The notes under the pieces are model-generated. The model worked only from the letters and a program-made list of their open reading frames with translations, was not told the origin of the DNA and did not search any database. The translations under genes and the position numbers were made by a program. Shown piece by piece: positions 1 to 11,114 of a DNA stretch of 64,000 bases. Origin of the DNA: Ilex aquifolium (taxonomy: Eukaryota > Streptophyta > Magnoliopsida > Aquifoliales > Aquifoliaceae); contig OX637391.1 in NCBI GenBank assembly GCA_951799425.1, positions 8,256,551 to 8,320,550 on the forward strand, read 5' to 3'. Position 1 is the stretch's first letter. Every line of letters begins with the position of its first letter.

Positions 1-82
1 TGATTTAGATGCACCTCAAAAGTTGCAACTGTAGTTTATTTATGGACAATTTGGAGTAATCAACTAAAAAGTGTAATTGCAG

Positions 83-200
83 GGAGCTCCTCATCCACCT
101 TCGCTGCTTATGGCTGAAGCATCGACAAAACCATACTCTCGGGAATATGCTGCCTTCCCTGCCTCCTGGCTTCGGTCTGCCAAGTTCTGGCCAACCACAG
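83..200 (+). pseudogene. GLDP: Penultimate exon of glycine dehydrogenase (decarboxylating) P-protein; gene tail partial, probably decayed
   Basis: The exon follows a TTGCAG acceptor and ends at an ACAG/GTGTGT donor. It encodes [14 protein letters not shown], then [20 protein letters not shown] and WPTTG, the very conserved C-terminal part of the plant glycine cleavage system P-protein. That mitochondrial PLP enzyme decarboxylates glycine in photorespiration. The rest of the gene lies left of the window. In the family the next exon begins RVDNVYGD; I cannot find it intact between 201 and 1000. Two stretches after AG dinucleotides look like eroded candidates: 376-420, and 555-581, which reads KVCTLFRK then a stop and loosely recalls the usual CTLLP tail. 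The exon itself has no stop or frameshift, though a usual Trp after the MAD/MAE motif is replaced. Family identity is near certain. That the copy is a pseudogene is inference from the missing last exon. Confidence 0.65.
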
Positions 201-1014
201 GTGTGTATATCTGTCTTTTATTCCACTTACTTTCATTTTTAGACCTACTATTACAGTGTCGCGCAAAACTATTTTTTGTTGGCTTTTGGATTCCTTCTCG
301 TCTCTTTTGCTTTGTTTAGTACACAAGTTCCATGCATTTGGAGTAACTGAACCCTGAAGTGAGAAATTTTTGCAGGATGCTACAGATTAAGAAGACAGAA
401 TAATATGGAATTTTCTCATTACCATTATGTCCACGCATGTAGTCCAGTTTTGACTTTGGTTTTTTCTCTTTACAAGTTATTATTTTTTGATATATTAACT
501 TTTTTTTTTTTTTTATGTATATATTGTTACCTTGGCTTCCAACTTTCTTTTCAGAAAGTTTGCACTTTGTTCCGGAAATGATGTTCAGAGGGTGCTGTCT
601 GCTGTAAAGTGCTAGGGAGCTGAATGGATCAGGCACGTGGACTGTGGCCTGATTGTTCTGATCTGACTTCAGTCTGGGCTGGTACTGATCTGTTGAGCTT
701 GGAGATAGTATTTTAAGGCATAGAGCTGGACTGCTGGAGCTATTCAAGTTTAAGAGACATTAAATGTAATTACAGATGGTTTAAATCCTCTTGAAGAATT
801 AAAACCATTTTTTTCAATTTTTAGAACTTCTTCTTTGATTCTTGTAATTCATTCTTTTTGGAAATAAAATTGTTTTTTTTTAAGATGTGAAATGTATGTT
901 GAATGAAAAATATGTGAAATGTATTAATTGTGTTAGTTTTTTATTGAACACAGGTATTATTGGTGTACAAGTGAAAAATTTTATTAGCATATCATTTTTT
1001 ATGAATTATTTTAA
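201..1014. other. Decayed 3' flank of the GLDP copy and AT-rich DNA
   Basis: This stretch holds the possible remains of the last P-protein intron and exon up to about 750, then AT-rich DNA with long T and A runs. I see no further conserved protein, RNA gene or clear repeat in it. Confidence 0.5.
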
Positions 1015-1733
1015 AAAAAAAATGAAATTTTTTGCGACGAAAATAATTTGTCGCGAAAATTGGAGCAACAATTTTTTTGCGACGATTTTTAAACGTCGCA
1101 AATGTATTTATTAAATTATTTTTTAAATTTTTTATTTATGAAAAAAATATTTGCGACGTTTTTTTTACGTCGCGAAAAATTAATTAAACAATTATTTTTT
1201 ATATTTTTTTAATTGCAACGATTTTTTTACGTCGCCAAAAATTAATTACATTTTTATTTTATACATTTTTATTTGTGTATAAAATTATTTGCGACGATTT
1301 TTTAACGTCGCTAAAAATTAATTAAATAATTTTTTTTTACATTTTTTATTTATAAAAAAATTATTCGCGACGATTTTTTTTACGTCGCAAAAAGTAATTA
1401 ATTTATTTGTTTTACATTTTTATTTATGCAAAAATTATTCGCGACGGTTTTTTTACGTCGCGAAAAATTAATTAAATTATTATTTTTTATTTTGTTACGC
1501 TGGTGGAATTGATTTTAGTTACGTTTTTTTTACTTTTAGCGACGTTTTTTTTTTCGTCGCTAATAATTTTTTTTTGCGATGAAAATAAATTTGCGTCGTA
1601 AAATACTTTCTGCGACGAGACTATTGCGACGAACACGCGACGAAAAAAAAACGTCGCAAAAAATAATTTGCGACGATTTTTTTGAATTTAGCGACGAAAA
1701 AAATCGTCGCAAAAAACGATTTTTGTTGTAGTG
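1015..1733. mobile_element. Terminus of a CACTA-type DNA transposon with GCGACG/CGTCGC subterminal repeats
   Basis: Read on the minus strand, the right edge at 1733 begins CACTACAACAAAAATCG, the canonical terminal motif of CACTA (En/Spm) elements. Inward from it, about 700 bp contain roughly twenty GCGACG or CGTCGC hexamers in both orientations, often paired as short palindromes separated by AT runs. Such subterminal arrays are the usual transposase-binding zone of this superfamily. No transposase is encoded here and no matching opposite terminus lies to the left, so the copy is truncated or non-autonomous. Confidence 0.75.
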
Positions 1734-1960
1734 CGAGTCTGTGGGAGATGCCCTTTCTTAAGGTATCTCTTACAGACTTGTGTTTTGAGGCATTTGAGTC
1801 CTATGTGACTTCATTGTACATTTTGTGGGTAATTACCCTTGTATACCTGGTTCTTTAATACATTTTACCTTTTGAAAAAAAAATTCTAGACACGTACCAC
1901 AAACTCAGCATGAAATTAAAGCAGAATTAACATACATATGTTAATCTTAATTATAAGGAC
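1734..1960. other. Unassigned stretch ending in a short A run
   Basis: This piece lies between the CACTA terminus and the lipase relic. It ends in a TTTTGAAAAAAAAA run near 1885, so it could be the 3' tail of a retroposed transcript or of a LINE. No protein is recognisable. Confidence 0.3.
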
Positions 1961-2727
1961 TGGTGGTAAGTGGGCGAATTCGTTAGACCCATCAAATAAA
2001 TTAGTTGACATGTTTATACATAGTTATAAATGGGTCGGGTATGAGATGACATATTTTGACACAATGCGATTTTGACATGAGACAACACAATTATTGACGG
2101 TCCTAACTACTTGAATCCAAAAATTACAAGACCAATGAGAACGAATAATATATAAGTTGGTTATTGTTAGACATACATTACTCGTTGACAAGTAACATAA
2201 GAAGTAAATGAGCAGTTTTTATCATATTTATTTCTTAATATTGTATTTTATGCACATTTTTTTGTATCTAAATTAATTTTTTATTATCACAAATATTGAC
2301 ATGAATGAGACACAGACCTAAATGATATAACCTGAATACATAACACGACTCAAAGAAACCATACAAAAGTGAACGACTCGATTGACATTATATCTCTTGT
2401 CCCATCCATCCCCTCCTCCCTAAATGAAGGGAAAGAGAAATATTATGTTTACCAAATCATTTATTAAATTTTGTATCCCAAATCAGTGGGATTCACTAAC
2501 TCCACCAAGCATTCAATATATAGGATTTTGACACATTATTTTTGAATACAAGATTTGATAAATAAATTTGGAAAGCACCGTTTTATTTGAAAGGAAAATA
2601 CAAAAAGAAAAAAAAAAATCAACCCTCTTTTTTTTTGGGGGAGAGAGAGAGAGAAAGAGAGAAAAACAGTTTGTTTTGCTTGGATAGTCTCAATGAAATG
2701 AGATGTATAGGAGGACAAAGACGACTC
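1960..2727 (-). other. Intron 4 remnant of lipase relic C
   Basis: This DNA parallels 23085-23404, intron 4 of intact lipase A. Both contain the same degenerate ATGGGTTGACAC-type repeat and a shared stretch beginning AATAATATATAAG followed by a GT-rich tail. The shared repeat shows it was in the intron before the copies split. No exon 5 of relic C is found further left, where the CACTA terminus lies. Confidence 0.5.
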
Positions 2728-2729
2728 AC

Positions 2730-4356
2730 CTTTCCCTTATTGTTGGTTTCATAATAAAGCCATGGTCCAAAGTGGTTAAACACGAAGGAGCTGTTGTCCG
2801 GAGGCAGCCTTGGAATAGCATCATCACTGAAAACAAACCTAAAATACCGTACGATGCCATACTCTCTAAACTTTCCTTCCATGAACTCTTCAAACTTTTT
2901 GTTTCCAACCATAGGCTGCCCAAATGTGTACACTGCCTCCAACCTCTTCAATATGTCCGATTCTTCATGCAATACCAGCACCGCCGAAAAGAGAATTGCG
3001 AGTGCGCCGCCCAAGCTGTGTCCGGTCAGAATGAATTTCGTTCGTGGATGTTCCCGGAAGAACTCTCAGTTTTTCTCTAATGGTGTAGTAAGCTAACGGG
3101 CGATTATCATCTCTTTTGACATTTTTAGGCCATTTTCCATCCTTCTGTGACCCTAAGGCTTTCATAAAACCACTATGGACTCCTGCGGTGTCTTTGCCGA
3201 ACTTGCACTCAAAGACATCGATGTCGGTGCTCCATGCATCTACATCCAAGAGTTTGGTGCCTCTGAATGCCACCACGATCATATCATGGTTGGCAGTTTG
3301 ATCATGAAACATGAAGGCTTTTGTTGAAAGCTTCTGCTGATACTCTGCCAAGCATATTTGGTCCAAGGATAATTAAGGTCATGAGTAATGCTATACTGAC
3401 CAAATTTTGGGACCAAATTTAGAGCCCAAATGACATGACAGCATGTCATTTGATGTCTTTATTGGGGCCCAAATGACATGGCACCAAATAAAAAAGCTCA
3501 AGGCAGCTGCCATATCATTTGGGCTCCAAATTTGGTCCTAAAATTTGATCAGTGTAACATTACTGTTAAGGTCATAGATAAGCAAAGTCAGTTACTATAT
3601 TAGTATATTACTGTCATTTTTTTGTAAATAATTTTTATTTTTCCTTATTCTAGTTTTTTTTTAAGAATTTTTTTTCCCTAAAATCCATGTGTGTTGGTGT
3701 AAAATGGTATTTGTTAAAAATGCTTCGAATATTCAATATATGGATTCATATTTAGTGAACGTTAACCACGTTTTTCACTCTCCCCGTCAAAAAAATTACC
3801 ATTTGTACTTAAACAACAACACATTGAGAAATAAATTAAAAACTATTCTAAAACGGCATTAAACTCCAAACAGGACCATTGAATGATCATAAACTCAAAT
3901 AGTACAGTCTGAATTGTATTAGGACAAAAAAAAAATGTGTTCTTCCTTACCATTCCAAAAATCTTTCGCTTCCAATAGCTTCATCTACAAGCGAGGAAAA
4001 AATAATTACAATAAATATGGAATATTAGGGAAAAATATATAAAATCTCATTTATATTTTAGATTGTATGAGTTCAATATTTGGTCAAATGAAATGTACTT
4101 GTGTAATTTGATGATTGTACTGAAATGGGGGAAAAATCCACATTGTATATGATTCTACATACCTTCCACTGTTTTTGAACAACATCTTCTATGAACGGTT
4201 TATTCTCATATGCTATTTTGGAAGCCATTGCGCAGAGTGTCGGAAAATATCGGCTATCTTCAGGCTTGATGAGCAGGTCTAAATCCTTTCTCTCGTTTGC
4301 CTTTTTCATAGTCGATAAATATTTGGGTAATTCGTCCTCCGGGACCTCCATCATCC
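2730..4356 (-). pseudogene. Class 3 lipase pseudogene, copy C (exons 2-4 only)
   Basis: Three exons align with intact lipase A. Exon 2 is at 4163-4356 (PKYLST, FPTLCAMASKIAYENK), exon 3 at 3951-3984 (MKLLEAKDFWN), and exon 4 at 2730-3344 with the FRGT and [16 protein letters not shown] elbow around the catalytic serine. Exon 4 is 615 bp against 614 bp in A and B. A 2-bp loss near 3072, in the codons after REKLR, shifts the frame just before the serine elbow, and a 3-bp gain adds a Val in KYGIVRYF. The exon 2 acceptor reads GCAA instead of GCAG. Exon 1, with the start codon, and exon 5, with the catalytic His, are absent. The exon 4 donor (AAG/GTGAGT) is still good. A MITE sits in the intron between exons 3 and 4. 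This copy cannot make an active enzyme. Confidence 0.85.
3383..3565. mobile_element. 183-bp MITE with about 50-bp terminal inverted repeats and a 10-bp target duplication
   Basis: The ends are inverted copies: the left reads AGTAATGCTATACTGACCAA and the right, reversed, AGTAATGTTACACTGATCAA, with similarity continuing for about 50 bp. It is flanked by TTAAGGTCAT at 3373-3382 and 3566-3575. The matching intron of relic D (about 8240-8275) and of gene A (about 24110) lacks the insert, giving a natural empty site. The 9-10-bp duplication suggests a Mutator-type non-autonomous element. Confidence 0.85.
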
Positions 4357-5392
4357 TTGCAAGACATGCATTCAGGATCAATTGTTCACTATTTTATGTC
4401 TACCTATTTAGGTGTAATTTTTGAAATAAAATTTATCCTCGTATAGTCGAGGTTTTATTAAAAAAAAAACTCGAGCTTATACTCGTGTCACATAGACCTA
4501 TGTCTACAAACTAATTATATAAATTATATTGTCATGAGTCTGACGAGAAAAGAAAAGTATTGTTCAAGCTCGATTCGTTTATAAAATGAGCTCCACAAAT
4601 GATTTTGAACTCGTGATCTATTCATTTCACAAATGAATGAACTTAAACGAAATCCTGATACAGACTGGCTTTGTAATAAGTTTACTAAAAGCACACAAGT
4701 TTTTAATTACCTGATTTCTCAATTTGTTTTCCAACCTTTGAACGTGAAAAGGTTTTCAGATCATTCTGAATCCCCTGCCACCAAAGGCATTTGATTATTG
4801 GAAAGCATGATCTGGAAGCCAAGGGAAGAAGCTGGCTAGTTGAGAATTTTATATCATAACAACACAACTGCATAAACATATTTATAGACAGACATGCATG
4901 GTGGTAAGAATATCTTACCCAAGGAGCTAACGTGCCAAAATTTACATGTAAAATTAGGACTAATTATAATTTATTAAATTAATATATAATTTAATAAAGT
5001 TGAGTTCTAACAAAATAAAATCAATCGTTAAATAAAAATATCAACTCAAAACAACTCCATTTTGTTATAACATTTCATTTGTTTAAATTGTAACATTATC
5101 TTTATTTTATATAACTTTGACATAAAAAATATATTATTTAGACTGATAGGGAAAAGCTGATTAGGGTTGTTGGATTTGTTTATATTGATGTTGAAGCACA
5201 TAGGGAATCGCGTGCCCAAATCAAAAGCTCATGAACTCGAGTGGGGTCTCTTTGGCATTCTGCAAAGTCCAAGAAAAGAGAAGAAGATAGGTTACTCACA
5301 TGTTCACTCCACTTTATTTCTTATGCCTTTTCTGTCACTCCAACAATTCCTCTTCTTTAAATCCAGCAGTTTTCACGTGTTTAATTTTTAGG
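4357..5392 (-). other. Intron 1 and upstream flank remnant of lipase relic C
   Basis: The segment 4430-4720 parallels 26170-26510 (intron 1 of gene A), including the TTTACTAAAAGCACACAAG stretch next to exon 1 of A. Where exon 1 should follow, the sequence jumps to upstream-type DNA (GGAAGCCAAGGGAAGAAGC near 4810). The segment 5180-5380 parallels 27500-27660 upstream of A (CTCGAGTGGGGTCTCTTTGG). Exon 1 has been deleted from an otherwise recognisable block. Confidence 0.6.
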
Positions 5393-5530
5393 TTAATTGC
5401 ATTGAAGGTCTCCAAAATATGAGATTTGACTTATTTTAGACTTTAATATTTTAATTGTATCATTTTAGTCTCTGAATTATTGAATATATTTCTATGTGAT
5501 CCCTCAAGCAAAAGTCTCGTTAATCCCCCC
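5393..5530. repeat. Fragment of a small TIR-type repeat
   Basis: It starts GGTTAATTGCATTGAAGGTC and carries the 'gene product-free' AT-rich body typical of MITEs of this genome, but stops where LINE sequence starts near 5530. Only one end is visible, so classification is weak. Confidence 0.3.
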
Positions 5531-7028
5531 GTTGGCTTTAGTGTGTCCGGGGGCAGTTCCTGGGGTTCCTGTTTCTGCTTACTAGGCGGGTCGGCAGTGG
5601 GACAGAGGCCGATTGTTGGGGGTTTTGTCTTCTTCAACTGTTGAGCAGATTGTGCAGATTCCGATTCCGGATCAGGGAGTTGATCAGATGAGGTGGAGTT
5701 TGTCTTGAGATGGAGATTTTTCCTTGAGGACTGCTTGGGCTGATATTCGGGGTGTGGCTCCAGTTCGGGCTGGGTTTTCTTGTGTCTGGCAGAGGCATAT
5801 TCCGACTCAGGTCTCCTTCTTTATGTAGCGGTTGTTTCATGGTTTCCTGGCCACAGATGATGGCTTAGAGAGACGGAGTTTTCATGTAGTATTTCGGTGT
5901 GTGTGTGGTGGAGCTGTTGAGACTCTTAAGCATCTTTTTTTGGATTGTCCGCTTGCAGTTCAGGTGTGGGGTGACTTTTATCAGATGTTTGGAATCAGAT
6001 CTTGGTCGTTTCAGTCTCCTTATGCTTTAATGCTTCGTTGGCGGCGTTGTGCTCCTTCTGTAGGTCACGTGCGGGTACTGTTACCGTGCTTTATTCTGTG
6101 GCACCTATGGAAGGCGCGTAATACTTATAGGTTCGATGGCCGGGCCTTTCAGGTGCCCGTTGTGGTTCAAAGGGTTATGGCCGATATGCAGTTGATTGGG
6201 GTTGCTTTTGGATTTGCCCCGAGTCAGTTACGTCGGGATGAGTCGGTTGAGTTTGTGGGTTCTCTTAGGGTCTTGGTTCCTCGGCCTCGGCCTCTTCGCT
6301 TGGTTGTCTGGACTCGTCCTGTACCAGGTTGCCTGAAGATCAGTGTTGACGGCTGCTCTAAAGGCAAACCGGGGCTGTCTGCGGCAGGGGGAGTTATTCA
6401 GGACCACCAGGGTCAGGTTCTCAGGGCTTTTGGCTTGTTTCTGGGGCATCAGCCTATTCTGTATGCAGAGATGCAGGCTGTTTTGTGATGGGTTGGAGTT
6501 GACCGCAGATTTGGGAGCATCAGAGTTGGTAGTGGAGTCAGATTCAGCTACAGTGGTTTCTTGGGTTTATTCTCAGGGTACTGGATGCTGGGTTTATGCT
6601 TACCTGCTTGCTCGGATTCGGCTTTTGTGTGCTTCTCTCTCGGCTCGAGTCTGCCACGTCCTGCGGGAGGCGAATCAGGCTGCCAACTTCATGGCTAATT
6701 GGGCTTGTTCTTAGTAGCTCAATCAGCGATTTCCTGATTTGTCATCCATTCTTTCTAGGATTGCGGGCATTCTCGCCTTGGATGCTCGACAGACTTCTCA
6801 CGTTGGTCGGTGATTTCATTTATGTTTTCAGTTATTCTTTGTTTTTAATGTTTTTGGTGGTGAGTCACCACTTTGCTTTTGTTTTGACCTTTCCACTTTG
6901 TACTTTTGGAGGGTTGGTTTGTCCTCCTTCCTTGTACTTTTTACCTTTTAGTTATATATACAGGTAGGGGTCCTGCCAAACCCCCCACCTACACTGGATG
7001 GCTTTGCGGAAAAAAAAAAAAAAAACTC
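5530..7028 (+). mobile_element. 5'-truncated LINE (L1-type non-LTR retrotransposon), zf-RVT and RNase H tail of ORF2
   Basis: The piece encodes the end of ORF2. First comes a reverse-transcriptase zinc-binding domain (about 5700-5970; VCGGAVETLKHLFLDCPLAV, then QVWGDF), then a plant-type RNase H domain from about 6330 (VDGCSKGKPG, GGVIQDHQGQVLRAFG, ESDSATVVSW, VLREANQAANFMANWA). A 3' UTR follows, ending CTGGATGGCTTTGCGG and a 17-nt A run at 7012-7028. A frameshift near 6485, inside the RNase H, and in-frame stops upstream show it is dead. The reverse transcriptase proper and the endonuclease are missing, as expected from 5' truncation. Copies of the same family lie at 8341-9668, 27688-27804 and 49331-49905. 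Confidence 0.85.
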
Positions 7029-7205
7029 ACCAAAATCAATCCCTCCAAAATCGGAAAAAAAGTAGATGGAAAGTTAATTATTTGTGTTGAAATGTATCTT
7101 ATTTGTTTATATATTTTTTGTTATATACATATATTATGTATACATTAATTTTATATATAAATACAATGAGAAAAATATGTATTTATATATATATTTTAAA
7201 AAATT

Positions 7206-7826
7206 TAATAGGGTTGGAAATTTTCGATTCAATACGGTGACACGACTCGACCTCGACAATAATTTTATGACACGAACTTTATTATAACTCGACACGAACT
7301 CGAAAATGACCTGACACAAGAACACGAAATATAAACGGCTCATATTCTGTTCAACCCGTCAAACTCAAAATTGAAATCATCATCCCGTTTATCTAAAGAA
7401 TAAACACTTTCTCTATTTTCTCGTTTGTATGGTAACACGAAATTAACATGTTTAACTAGTATTATAGACATAAAATGTTAATTATTTGTAACTATTTATT
7501 AAGCACTGACATAATTATTATATAAAAAAATATTTTCACTTATTATTATTATTATTATTATATTTATTTAAGTTAATTTTTAGTTTGTAGAAAAAGTATG
7601 AGCATAGATTCAATTAAGTGAAAATACAATATAAGCATTAAATTTTTTATTCAAAGTTTATGTGGGTCAACACGAATACGAATACGAACAGGACACGAAA
7701 ATAAAAAGGTCAACTCGACACGACACGATTAGTTAAATGAGTTGAATTAGATTTAATTAATGTTCGACACGAACCCGTAATGACTCGACACGAACCTAAC
7801 ACGACACGACTCGATTGTCACCCCTA
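7206..7826. mobile_element. Non-autonomous TIR element rich in CGACACGAA motifs
   Basis: The left end (AGGGTTGGAAATTTTCGATT) and the reversed right end (AGGGGTGACAATCGAGTCG) are imperfect inverted repeats. The interior is AT-rich and repeats CGACACGAAC-type motifs. Related degenerate DNA is at 22960-23300 and 28790-29010. No coding capacity is seen. The superfamily is uncertain; hAT is possible. Confidence 0.5.
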
Positions 7827-7994
7827 ATCTTAATAAACACAAAAAAAAAAAAATTAATTATTTTTATTTTTCATCCATCCTACCAAACACAAAAAAAAAA
7901 AAGTGTATCATTCTTATTTTTCTTCCTTGAATGATAGAAAATATATCCTTCCTGCTTTCCATCTCTCATAGTTTCTATACTTCTTATCAATAGG

Positions 7995-10304
7995 AGCATA
8001 AGACTCTCATAAAACCACAATGGACTCTTTCGGTGCCTTGGCCGAACTTGCACCCAAAGATATTGACGTCGGTCCTCAATGCATGTACATCCAGGGGCTT
8101 GGTGCCTCTGAATACCACCACGATCATATCAGGGTTGGGATTTTGATCATGAAGCATGAAGGCTTTTGTTGAATGCTTCTGTTGATACACTGCCAAGCAT
8201 AGAAATAGAATCATCTTACATTATATTCTTTTACAAGTTGTCCAAGGATAATTTAGGTTCTTGAAACTATAATAAGCAAAGTCAGTTACTATATTACAAT
8301 CATTTTCTTATAACTTATTTTTATTTTTCCTTATTTCTAGTTTTTTTTAAAAAATTTAAAGCCACCCAATGTGGGTGAGGGATTTGGTAGGACCCCTACC
8401 TGTATATATAATTAAAAGGAAAAAAGTACAAGGGAGGAGGACATAGAGTCAAGCCTCCATAAGTACAAAGTGGGAGGAAGTCAAAGCAAAAACAAAATGG
8501 TGACTCACCACAAAAAATGAGCAAAATAACTGAAAACATAAATAAAAATAAAACTCATCGACAAAGATGAGGAGTCTGTCGAGCGTCCAAGGCGAGGATT
8601 CCAGCAATCCCAAAAGGAAGGGATGATGAATCATAAAATCGTTGATTGGGCTGCTGAGAGCAAGCCCAATTAGCCATGAAATCTGCAATCTGATTCGCCT
8701 CCCGCAGGACATGGCAAACACGAGCTGAGAGAGAAGCACACAGACGCCGAATCCAAGCAAGCAGGTAAGCATAAACCTAGCATCCAGTACCCTGAGAAGA
8801 AACCCAAGAAACCACTGTAGCTGAATCTGACTTTACTACCAATTCTGAAGTTCCCAAATCTGCGGTCAACTCCAACCCAGCACAAACAGCATGCAGCTCC
8901 GCATACAGAATATGCTGATGCCCCAAAAACAAGCCAAAAGCCCTGAGAACCCAACCCTGGTGGTCCCGAATAGCACCCCTTGCCGTAGACAGCCTTGGAT
9001 TGCCTTTAGAACATCCGTCAACACTAATCTTCAGGCAACCCGCTATAGAACGAGTCCAAGCAACCAAACGAGGAGGTCGAGGCCGAGGGACCATGACCTT
9101 AAGAGAACCCACAAACTCAACCGACTCATCCCAACGCAATTGACTCGGAGCAAGCCCAACCAACTGCATATCGGCCATAACCCTCTGAACCACAACGGGC
9201 ACCTGAAAGGCTTGTCCATCAAACCTATAAGTGTTAGACGTCTTCCATAAGTGCCACAGAATGAAGCACGGTAGCAGAACCCGCACGTGACCTTCAGAAG
9301 GAGCACAACGCCGCCAATGAAGCATCAAAGCATAAGGAGACTGAAACAGCCAACATCTGATCCCAAGCATCCGATAAAAGTGACCCCACATCTGAACTGC
9401 AAGTGGACAATCCAGAAAAAGATGCCTAAGAGTCTCTACAGCTCCACCACACACACACCGGGATACTACATGAAAACACTGTCTCTCTAAGCCATCATCT
9501 GTGGCCAGGAAACCATGAAACAACCGCCACATAAAGAAGGAGACTTGAGTCGGAATATGCCTCTGCTAGACACAAGAAAACCCAACTCGAACTAGAGTCA
9601 CACCCCGAATATCAGCCCAAGCAGTCCTCAAAGAAAAATCCACATCCAAAGACAAACTCCACCTCGTTTGATTCATATTTAGTGAACCCACTTTTAATAT
9701 TAACCATGTTTTTCACTCTCCCAAGAAAAAAAAATTACCCTTTGCGCCTAAATAAAAACACATTGATAAATAAATCAAAAACTATGCTAAAATGACAATA
9801 AAAGTCCAAAAAGGATTGTTTAATGATCATAAACTCAAATAGTACAGTCTAAATTATATTGGGAAAAAAATATCGTGTGCTTCCTTACCATTCCAAAAAT
9901 CTTTCACATCCAAGAGGTTCATCTGCATGAGAGGAAAAAATTAGTTATGATAAATATTAAATATTTGGAGAAAATATATAAAATCTTAGTTATATTTAGA
10001 TTGTATGAGTTCAATATTTTTGTCAAATGAAATGTACTAGTGTAATTTGAATATTGTACTGAAATGGGAGCAAAATCTACATTGTATATGATTCTACCTA
10101 CATTAATCCATTGTTTCTGAAGTACATCGTCTATGAACAGGTTATTCTTATATGCCATTTTGGAAGCAATTATGCAAAGTGTCGGAAAATATTGGATATC
10201 TCCAGGTTTGGTGAGCATGTCTAAATCCTTTCTCTTGCTTGGACTTTTGAGAGAAGACAAATATTTGTGTTCGTATTCCTACGGGACCTCCATCTGCCCT
10301 ACAA
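7995..10304 (-). pseudogene. Class 3 lipase pseudogene, copy D (exon 2, exon 3, 5' third of exon 4), split by a LINE
   Basis: Exon 2 lies at about 10108-10304 (KRKDLDMLTKPGDIQYFPTL), exon 3 at 9889-9922 (MNLLDVKDFWN), and the start of exon 4 at about 7995-8189 (STKAFMLHDQN, DMIVVVFRGT, VHCGFMR). Exon 4 stops being homologous before the serine elbow, so the catalytic core is gone. Exon 2 has an in-frame TAG where relic C has GAG (VP then stop, near 10287), and its 3' splice junction is rearranged (TGGATTAATGTAGGTA). A LINE tail lies in the intron between exons 3 and 4, and compared with relic C about 85 bp of intron are missing at that site. Upstream-type DNA recurs at 12780-13250, so exon 1 is lost as in C. 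Confidence 0.82.
8341..9668 (-). mobile_element. 5'-truncated LINE tail (zf-RVT and RNase H), inside lipase relic D
   Basis: The minus-strand frame 9532-8777 is open for 251 codons, with the zinc-binding domain (CVCGGAVETLRHLFLDCPLA) and RNase H (VDGCSKGNPRLSTARGAIRD, LELTADLGTSELVVKSDSAT). A TAG then replaces the TGG of CWVYAYL and the frame continues to about 8660 (VLREANQ-like segment). The 3' UTR and a short degenerate A run end at about 8341. This is the best-preserved LINE tail in the window. Relative to relic C the intron lost about 85 bp at the insertion point, so insertion with a target deletion is likely. Confidence 0.85.
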
Positions 10305-10662
10305 AACATGCATTCAGGATCAATTGTTCACTAATCTTTCTCATATAAACAAAGAATTTACAGGAACAAGTTATGGAAGGATAGCTGCAAGTTAAAGGCC
10401 ATAATCATCAAGAACAGGGATGAAATTAGTTTGTATCTGTTTAAGGGCACGATGGTTGAACGCATAACCCATTCTTGATTGAAGCAATTATCAAATCGTA
10501 GTCCCCTTCCCCTTCCCCCCCAAAATAAAAAAAAAATTAAAAAAAATTACCAAATTGTAGGAGGTGTTTGTTGTTATTCAAAACAATGTGTATATAATTA
10601 GATTTAGGAAACTTAATAACTGTTGCAAATTTAAAGCAGAAAGCCTATTGTTTAAAACAAAA
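10305..10662. other. Gene-free AT-rich DNA upstream of relic D exon 2
   Basis: The first few bases match the exon 2 upstream intron of C (TGCATTCAGGATCAATTGTT). The remainder has no protein, RNA or clear repeat that I can name. Confidence 0.4.
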
Positions 10663-11114
10663 TAATGCACTCACATAGACGCAGAACAACAACAACGACC
10701 AGAACCAGAAAACCCGAATAAATAAAGAATAAATTTGAGTCATGTATCCACAGTCTCCTTAAGATAAATTTGCTCTCTCTTGGTACTTAAGGTTAATGAG
10801 TAATTGTCTCTCAAGATAGAACATATTTATGTTCTTGAAGAAGTAGCACTTGAATTTCCAAGACTTCAGCGAACACAACTTTGTGCATTGTTCTTGAACC
10901 GACGAAGAAGAACAACGATGCAACAGTATGTATGCAGAGAGAGATGAAACATAATACAAAATACTGGACTTGAGAGATTTTTGTATGTTCAATATTTTCC
11001 AACGGTAGTGGAGACACCTTTTTATAGACTACATGTGCCTGTTCAATTAAACTAAACATGCAACAGACATCACTGTTCATCATACCTGTTTAGAGACACA
11101 CTCTAGACAACTAC
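10663..11114 (-). mobile_element. Possible solo LTR fragment
   Basis: Read on the minus strand it starts TGTAGTTGTC, has a TATA-like GTCTATAAAAAGG near 11025, and ends near a TGCA at 10663. This resembles a Copia-size LTR. No clear target duplication is visible, so the call is tentative. Confidence 0.35.

Noticed and set aside
2703-3096. Plus-strand frames of 100-125 codons opposite lipase relic C
   Set aside because: They are complements of the lipase exon 4; the same is true at 23448-23763 opposite copy A.
10759-11083. Two overlapping minus-strand frames of 77 and 90 codons
   Set aside because: They fall in a probable LTR fragment with a TATA-like box and match no protein family that I recognise.
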